Assembly: GCA_020351895.1 (NCBI GenBank)
Contig: CP070672.1
Span: 337,906 to 343,632, forward strand
DNA from: Thermoplasmata archaeon
GTDB lineage: Archaea; Thermoplasmatota; Thermoplasmata; GCA-020350865
Direction of reading: 5' to 3'
DNA: 5,727 bases
In this document: in pieces, positions 3,201 through 5,727 of the stretch
Numbering within the stretch: position 1 is the first letter of the stretch
How the letters are laid out: the number at the start of each line of letters is the position of its first letter
Made by a program: the position numbers and the translations under genes
The notes under the pieces: generated by a model
What the model saw: only the letters and a program-made list of their open reading frames with translations
Told to the model about the DNA's origin: nothing
The model's database searches: none

Positions 3201-5727
3201 TGAGAATGAAAAGAACGGGAGAAGGAAACGATTTTGATGTTGCAAGGATAAGGTTAGAGGATGAAAACCAAAACTCAATAACAACGGGTACCATAAATGA
3301 TGGTGTAGTAACGTTTTCGCCTGAGCTGTTAATGTCTGATGGAGAAACTCGCACATTGTACGTAGTTGTGGATTTGGACGATAATGCGGACGCTGGTAAC
3401 AGCATCGGTTTTAGGATTATGGACAACCACGATGTGGTGGTATATCCTGGTACAGTATCTATGAATCGCATTGCCCCTGAGGAGCTGGATTATGAGAACA
3501 GTTATATCGTAAGTGTTCCCAATAACGTTACCATCGATGGAGCATTTGCAGATTGGGTGGGAAAATATACACGAAATGATACAAGTGGTGATGTGGATCG
3601 AGGGGATTTGGATATAACAAAATATGGGGTATCAAATACAGATTATGGAGTAGCATTCTATTTGAAAGTGGATGATGAGATATGCGGTGGTGTTAAGGTA
3701 CCATATTGGAACAATAAAGTGAAACCTGTACCTGTAATTGGAGGAGAGCCCCCCGGTACAAGTGAAGTACCCCCGCCGCCGATTCCGTCAAAAACCGGTG
3801 AGGACATAGTTTACATCTTCATAGATTCGGGTTCTGGGACTGGATACGGTAAAGGTTTACCAATTTTTGCGGATTATTTGATAGAGGTGAAAGGAAGGCA
3901 CAACAAGGTAATGAGTAAGCTCTATTATGAATGGTCTGGAGCGTTTTATGCAGATTGGGACTGGACAGAATTAGGTTCTGTGGATGTTGGCATGGACATG
4001 GTGGAGATGGAGGTTGAGATAGGCTGGCAGGAAATAGAAATCGATCCGCTAAACGACAGCTTTGATGTGTACTTCTTAACCACGGACTGGGAGAATAGAA
4101 ATACAGATTACTCAGATGGTGAAGGTGTGATACAGGGGCCAAGAGGAACTCGGGCCGATGGCCTGATTGAGATGACAAGCGGAATCGGTTCGTTATTAAA
4201 TGATAAATTCGGGTGGAATGTATCATACGCTGGTGATGTGAACGGTGATGGTTATCCTGACATAATCGTCGGTGCGCCTTATACACCTAGTTATGGTCCA
4301 AACGATATAGTTACCTCAAACATTATTGCTGATACAATTACGATACTTAACGGAACCAGCGATAATATTTGGGAAGGGGAAGGCACGCTGAGTGCAGGAA
4401 ATTATCCCAGATTCGTTTTTGTTGGTGATGCAAATAACGACGGATACAATGATATAATCACGGCAGATGAAGATGACAATGCATTAAGTGTCTACAACGG
4501 AACAAGCGACGGTGTTTGGGAATCAAGATGCACATTAAGTACAGGAACCGATCCCTATTCTGTTTTTATTGGTGATGCAAATAACGACGGCTTAAATGAC
4601 ATACTCGCTGCAGATTACGGTTCAGATACTGTAAGTATCTTTAATGGAACCAGTTCCTCCGGTTTCTGGGAAGCAAGAGGTACGCTAAGCGTGGGAGACA
4701 TGCCTTATTGTGTATTTGTGGGTGACGCAAATAACGACGGCCTAAACGATATCGTCACAACAAATTTAAACGATGACACAGTATCTATCTATAACGGAAC
4801 AAGCTCTAATGGTTGGGATGCAGAATACACGTTAAGTGTGGGAAACGGGCCTTATTCTGTTTATGTAGGTGATGCAAATAATGATGGGTACAACGATATT
4901 CTCACGGCAGATTGGGCCGATGATACAATTTCAATATATAACGGAACGAGCTCTGGTGGATGGGAAGCTAAAGGAACATTAACCGTGGGAACCGGTCCAA
5001 TTTCAGTTTTTGTAGGTGATGCCAATAACGACGGCAACAACGATGTAATCAGTACAGACTTAAATGATTTTAAAGTGGGTGTTTATAAGGGCAAGAGTGA
5101 TGGAACCTGGGAATCAAGGATCACTATGAGTACAGGGGCATTTCCTCGCTCTGTTTATGTAGGTGATGCCAACAATGACGGCCTGAATGATATAGTTACC
5201 TCCGATCAAGGCGTCTATGAGGTAACAATCTATAACGGAACGAGTTCTGGTGGATGGGAATCAAAAGGCGAGCTTGACGTAGGAGATGGTCCTTTTTCTG
5301 TTTTTGTTGCTGATGCCAACAATGACGGTCTGGGACCTAATACAGGGGCTGTTTACATATTTTTTGGATACCCAGGGATTGACTTAAGTAATATCAATGC
5401 AGAAAATGCTAATGTCACCATCAACGGTTCAAATGGCGGTGATTATTTTGGTTGGGATGTAAGCGATGCTGGAAATGTAAATGGGGATGCTTACGATGAT
5501 ATCATTATTGGTGCTCCGGGTTATGGCAATGATAAAGGAAGGGCTTACATATTCTACGGAAGAGCCACAGGGTCATGGAGTGGAATCGATGATGCGGACA
5601 CGGACTGCGATGTGAATATTACAGGAGAAATGGATTATGATAGGTTCGCCCAGTCTGTCTCGGGAGCAGGTAATTTCGATAGCTCAGGAAATGTGGATGT
5701 TATAGTTGGAGCACCAAATGCTGCTGG
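293..5727 (+). CDS. Giant single-pass membrane protein: zinc ribbons, TPR and TNG repeats inside; CBM9/DOMON-like and nested propeller repeats outside (3' partial)
   Basis: The frame has no stop from ATG 293 to the window end (1,811 codons, incomplete). Domains in order: six CxxC...CxxC zinc ribbons (14-437), two TPR-like helical pairs (492-559), Lys/Pro linker (560-606), 17 TNG motifs (608-713), a membrane helix (728-748) preceded by RRNSK, two related domains with an IDGxFxDW signature (757-930 and 1078-1275) flanking a beta-sandwich-like domain (944-1056), then FG-GAP repeats (from about 1298) interrupted by a seven-repeat block (1337-1680). The 24 ribbon cysteines plus C548 are on the predicted cytoplasmic side. 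Only four cysteines (C1131, C1413, C1473, C1772) are outside. No enzyme active site is recognisable. FG-GAP and IDGxFxDW domains are known from adhesive and ligand-binding surface proteins, and zinc ribbons with TPRs usually mediate protein or nucleic-acid contacts, so an adhesion, anchoring or sensing role is inferred. At least several more FG-GAP units probably lie downstream. The reading frame is certain; the function is unknown. Confidence 0.93.
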   Translation, partial: MVDTRSNKPKQRKCPLCHKPIPQNADKCSNCGALIRKRQIKGVIKPKKGAPPQGDNKKIFRDFVKRYEKIESTTEQKATPSKPPVSKRKFESYKFNCKKCDKMLDASMVLIGKGHKIRCPECNSLVKRVSEGDTGPLPPKIEEEPIQKKEDISLKEKDSVKIEEEYECPECGATVASTATKCQTCGTEFQEFDELPDELGDLLTGKIDDILKRAPKEEKIGQKETIECPKCRYSVDKKATKCPKCDWELTDYEELFLDFEESPDRELETSLEELAELTKLIEVEEEEEEIVTEFECPVCSGIVEETDTKCPSCGVEFSDFDELPDQLLKATIDELDKIIEDTALEIKEDEKKSIEYPPLEGKIEKEVEKEKVKAKILIGEPKKYQDISTDSLREEADIGDMKGTKIVKEPEIIGKGFRCPICRNEVSPGEAFCSECGMILSDGKRAKEDHMPDFVSGIQSVIRELKSLAEKGDIRRKLKLIEEKISTNLTDEDLWYQRGILQAEIGLLQKSIKSFNTVIKLNPNHKKVWIAKANILKKQNKIEEAAECYERAFDAMMPAFPKKPDIDKEPLKKPLKKPSKKPVKIPIKPEKIPSELSMTKGVRPRRIGLTNGLTNGMTNGLKKARSGLTNGLKKSRLGLTNGLTNGLTNGLKKSRFGLTNGLTNGMKRSKIGLTNGLTNGLTNGLTNGLTNGLRALKAGLTNGITNGNGITNGLGGRQVLIERRNSKLGMFAVVILVMLLVFSPYLLFGTQKPPDGINIDGQFGDWKKIGSTSDNSEGVPFNLNVDIIDYRVDDRLMELSFYLRVEGSILAGEPGGDKHVDTAYVFLDTDQISTSGYFIKGIGSDYMLEIYGWDGKVIGGTIYNYDTVEQDWNLWEYVGSITAAAGSSEIEARVSYSTLYLQKNDPVDVLFYMQSWDRFEDFSDTVISNDKGILSVTQQGVGRDVISGNGNRLLKLELEALGADIFVSELRMKRTGEGNDFDVARIRLEDENQNSITTGTINDGVVTFSPELLMSDGETRTLYVVVDLDDNADAGNSIGFRIMDNHDVVVYPGTVSMNRIAPEELDYENSYIVSVPNNVTIDGAFADWVGKYTRNDTSGDVDRGDLDITKYGVSNTDYGVAFYLKVDDEICGGVKVPYWNNKVKPVPVIGGEPPGTSEVPPPPIPSKTGEDIVYIFIDSGSGTGYGKGLPIFADYLIEVKGRHNKVMSKLYYEWSGAFYADWDWTELGSVDVGMDMVEMEVEIGWQEIEIDPLNDSFDVYFLTTDWENRNTDYSDGEGVIQGPRGTRADGLIEMTSGIGSLLNDKFGWNVSYAGDVNGDGYPDIIVGAPYTPSYGPNDIVTSNIIADTITILNGTSDNIWEGEGTLSAGNYPRFVFVGDANNDGYNDIITADEDDNALSVYNGTSDGVWESRCTLSTGTDPYSVFIGDANNDGLNDILAADYGSDTVSIFNGTSSSGFWEARGTLSVGDMPYCVFVGDANNDGLNDIVTTNLNDDTVSIYNGTSSNGWDAEYTLSVGNGPYSVYVGDANNDGYNDILTADWADDTISIYNGTSSGGWEAKGTLTVGTGPISVFVGDANNDGNNDVISTDLNDFKVGVYKGKSDGTWESRITMSTGAFPRSVYVGDANNDGLNDIVTSDQGVYEVTIYNGTSSGGWESKGELDVGDGPFSVFVADANNDGLGPNTGAVYIFFGYPGIDLSNINAENANVTINGSNGGDYFGWDVSDAGNVNGDAYDDIIIGAPGYGNDKGRAYIFYGRATGSWSGIDDADTDCDVNITGEMDYDRFAQSVSGAGNFDSSGNVDVIVGAPNAA
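332..1603 (+). other. Array of six zinc ribbons in the cytoplasmic half
   Basis: Cysteine quartets are at 14/17/28/31, 97/100/119/122, 168/171/182/185, 228/231/242/245, 296/299/310/313 and 419/422/433/436. Five have the identical spacing Cx2Cx10Cx2C. The second has Cx2Cx18Cx2C with a GKGHKIRCPEC ending that resembles the MJ0042-type ribbon. All 24 ligand cysteines are intact. Ribbons 3-5 recur every 60-68 residues, each followed by an acidic segment. Ribbons 3 and 5 share an EFxxFDELPDxL tail (189-199 and 317-327), and ribbon 4 has a diverged version. A run of six glutamates (284-289) precedes ribbon 5. Such ribbons bind zinc structurally and commonly mediate protein or nucleic-acid contacts. 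The partner here is unknown. Confidence 0.85.
1766..1969 (+). other. Two TPR-like repeats
   Basis: Residues 492-525 and 526-559 fit the 34-residue TPR pattern. The first has W495/Y496, G499, A503, G506 and a KLNPNH ending at 520-525. The second has VWIAKANIL (528-536), A545 and YERAF (549-553). TPRs form helical pairs that bind peptides or partner proteins. A helical, charged stretch (about 440-490) links them to the last zinc ribbon. Two units is fewer than the usual three or more, so these may pack against neighbouring helices or work as an oligomerisation site. Confidence 0.7.
1970..2113 (+). other. Lys/Pro-rich flexible linker
   Basis: Residues 560-607 are dominated by lysine and proline, including KKP at 572-574, 576-578 and 580-582, then IPIKPEKIP (585-593) and RPRR (603-606). 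The composition predicts an extended, strongly basic spacer between the TPR-like region and the TNG array. It could contact the acidic membrane surface or nucleic acid. No folded domain is recognisable. Confidence 0.7.
2114..2431 (+). repeat. LTNG tetrapeptide repeat array with fixed 7-residue basic spacers
   Basis: Residues 608-713 contain 17 TNG triplets, mostly as LTNG. They occur in blocks of 3, 1, 3, 2, 5 and finally 2+1. The first five blocks are each followed by a spacer of exactly seven residues: LKKARSG (621-627), LKKSRLG (632-638), LKKSRFG (651-657), MKRSKIG (666-672) and LRALKAG (693-699). Block starts (609, 628, 639, 658, 673, 700) are therefore separated by 4n+7 residues. Threonine, asparagine and glycine codons vary between copies (ACA/ACC/ACT/ACG, AAT/AAC, all four GGN), so the amino-acid pattern is kept while the DNA drifts. 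The array lies just inside the membrane helix and is basic. I recall similar TNG-rich stretches beside membrane helices in other archaeal proteins, but cannot confirm this here. Confidence 0.9.
2474..2536 (+). other. Single transmembrane helix, N-in/C-out
   Basis: Residues 728-748 (LGMFAVVILVMLLVFSPYLLF) form the only strongly hydrophobic stretch in the translated protein. They are preceded by ERRNSK (722-727) and followed by a polar, proline-containing segment (TQKPPDG). The positive-inside rule predicts that the zinc/TPR/TNG half is cytoplasmic and the rest is exported, as in a type II signal anchor. The S-P pair near the end could be a kink. Cleavage by signal peptidase cannot be excluded but would separate the two halves. 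Confidence 0.85.
2561..3082 (+). other. Extracellular CBM9/DOMON-like domain, copy 1
   Basis: Residues 757-930 open with INIDGQFGDWKK, the IDGxFxDW start typical of carbohydrate-binding module 9-like and DOMON-like beta-sandwiches in prokaryotic surface proteins. Beta-strand-like segments follow, including LMELSFYLRV, TAYVFLDTDQ and PVDVLFYMQSWDRF. The same order of motifs recurs in residues 1078-1275, so the two arose by duplication. Likely ligands are sugars or heme-like groups, as known for those families. No ligand residues can be assigned from sequence alone. Confidence 0.6.
3122..3460 (+). other. Beta-sandwich-like domain between the two CBM9/DOMON-like copies
   Basis: Residues 944-1056 follow an alternating beta pattern: RLLKLELEA, DIFVSELRMKRTGEG, FDVARIRLED, GVVTFSPELLM, RTLYVVVDLDDNADAGNSIGF. 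The order of a KLxL strand, an RTGxGNDxD turn, an RLxD strand and a xLYVVVDL strand resembles a beta-sandwich module common in large bacterial and archaeal surface proteins. It probably acts as a spacer or cohesion domain. I do not know a firm family name for it. Confidence 0.5.
3524..4117 (+). other. Extracellular CBM9/DOMON-like domain, copy 2, with proline-rich insert
   Basis: Residues 1078-1275 start with NVTIDGAFADW (matching IDGQFGDW of copy 1) and share VYIFIDS (copy 1: AYVFLDT) and DVYFLTTDWENRNTDYSD (copy 1: DVLFYMQSWDRFEDFSD). Unlike copy 1, it carries an insert of about 33 residues (1136-1168) with EPPGTSEVPPPPIP. This insert falls between predicted strands and looks like an extended loop or tether. 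Potential N-glycosylation sequons occur at N1078 and N1095. The domain leads directly into the FG-GAP region. Confidence 0.6.
4184..4300 (+). other. First FG-GAP repeat, N-terminal part
   Basis: Residues 1298-1336 contain KFGWNVSYAGDVNGDGYPDIIVGAP, given here in pieces: FGW (1306-1308), the calcium-loop pattern DxNxDGxxD (D1315, N1317, D1319, D1323) and IIVGAP (1324-1329). This is the classical FG-GAP/integrin-alpha motif. The unit breaks off after SYGP (1333-1336), and its expected continuation (TGAVYIFFG) appears only at 1684, after the nested block. Confidence 0.85.
4301..5332 (+). repeat. Seven tandem 49-50-residue propeller repeats nested in the first FG-GAP unit
   Basis: Six complete repeats start at residues 1375, 1424, 1474, 1523, 1572 and 1621 (bases 4415, 4562, 4712, 4859, 5006, 5153). 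All are 49 residues except the second (50). The consensus is VFVGDANNDGxNDI, then TxSIYNGTSSGGWE, then GTLSVGxGPYS. Each holds a DxNxDGxxD calcium-type loop. The block opens with 38 residues (1337-1374) matching the last 38 of the repeat, and closes with 11 (1670-1680, VFVADANNDGL) matching the first 11. Together these ends make one further full repeat, giving seven. This is the arrangement of a seven-bladed beta-propeller with a blade closed by both termini (inferred). NGT glycosylation sequons are at N1353, N1402, N1451, N1501, N1550 and N1648. The fifth full repeat has KGK (1599-1601) instead. Confidence 0.88.
5333..5727 (+). other. FG-GAP repeats continuing to the window end
   Basis: Residues 1681-1811 resume with TGAVYIFFG (1684-1692), the usual end of an FG-GAP unit. 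Two more starts follow: YFGWDVSDAGNVNGDAYDD (1718-1736, with IIIGAP at 1737-1742 and AYIFYG at 1751-1756) and RFAQSVSGAGNFDSSGNVD (1784-1802, with VIVGAP at 1803-1808). The distance F1719 to F1785 is 66 residues. Their calcium loops are degenerate (N1728, N1730, D1732, D1736 with Ala for Gly; then N1794, D1796, S1798, D1802). FG-GAP propellers normally have about seven blades, so more units are expected beyond the window. Sequons occur at N1707, N1711 and N1775. Confidence 0.85.

Noticed and set aside
3025..4286. Minus-strand open frames at 3025-3471 and 3819-4286.
   Set aside because: They lie opposite clearly coding plus-strand sequence with homologous duplicated domains and give low-complexity Ser/Pro/His-rich products without family features.
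4415..5332. Regular DNA repeats suggesting a CRISPR-like array.
   Set aside because: The period of 147-150 bp follows whole codons, the repeated parts translate to conserved propeller motifs, and there are no identical short repeats separated by unique spacers.
2480..5727. A separate gene starting at ATG 2480 (M730), giving a secreted protein with an N-terminal signal anchor.
   Set aside because: No stop codon separates it from the upstream domains, the nearest purine-rich stretch (GAAGGA, near 2459) is about 16 nt away, and the preceding RRNSK fits an internal signal anchor. Internal initiation cannot be fully excluded.

Overview
The window is dominated by one very large plus-strand reading frame. 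It starts at ATG 293, has no stop, and is still open at the last base (1,811 complete codons). It encodes a multidomain, single-pass membrane protein whose C-terminus lies outside the window. I see no known operon, RNA gene, CRISPR array or mobile element. The organism looks archaeal, probably a euryarchaeote of Thermoplasmata type. The reasons are an A/T-rich intergenic region with a TATA-like box and an oligo-T tract, heavy use of AGA/AGG and ATA codons, CxxC zinc ribbons in a cytoplasmic segment, and a large predicted glycosylated surface region. The lineage is an inference from style, not a database match.

Layout. Bases 1-90 look like the last 29 codons of an upstream membrane protein (hydrophobic segment, then RKRKR, then TAA). 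Bases 91-292 are an intergenic region with a weak hairpin plus T6 (possible terminator), a 16-bp A/T palindrome, a tandem 11-bp repeat, a TATA-like box and a GGTG ribosome-binding site 7 nt before the start codon. From 293 the large protein runs in this order: six zinc ribbons (residues 14-437), two TPR-like helical pairs (about 492-559), a Lys/Pro-rich linker (560-606), an array of 17 TNG motifs built on an LTNG core (608-713), and one membrane helix (728-748). The outer part follows: a carbohydrate-binding/DOMON-like domain (757-930), a beta-sandwich-like domain (944-1056), a second copy of the first domain carrying a proline-rich insert (1078-1275), and FG-GAP integrin-alpha-type repeats from about 1298 to the window end.

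The positive-inside rule (RR and K just before the helix) puts the zinc/TPR/TNG half in the cytoplasm and the more than 1,060-residue remainder outside. The protein therefore joins an intracellular metal-ribbon and protein-interaction platform to an extracellular adhesive or ligand-binding array. Its function is unknown. Adhesion, surface-layer anchoring or transmembrane sensing would all fit.

The most striking structure is at 4301-5332. A block of exactly seven repeats of 49-50 residues sits inside a single FG-GAP repeat. Six repeats are whole. The seventh is split 38+11 residues between the two ends of the block, as expected of a circularly closed seven-bladed beta-propeller inserted into a loop of another propeller. 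Removing it in frame restores the normal FG-GAP spacing (69 residues, against 66 for the next unit). Six of the seven repeats carry an N-glycosylation sequon at the same position.
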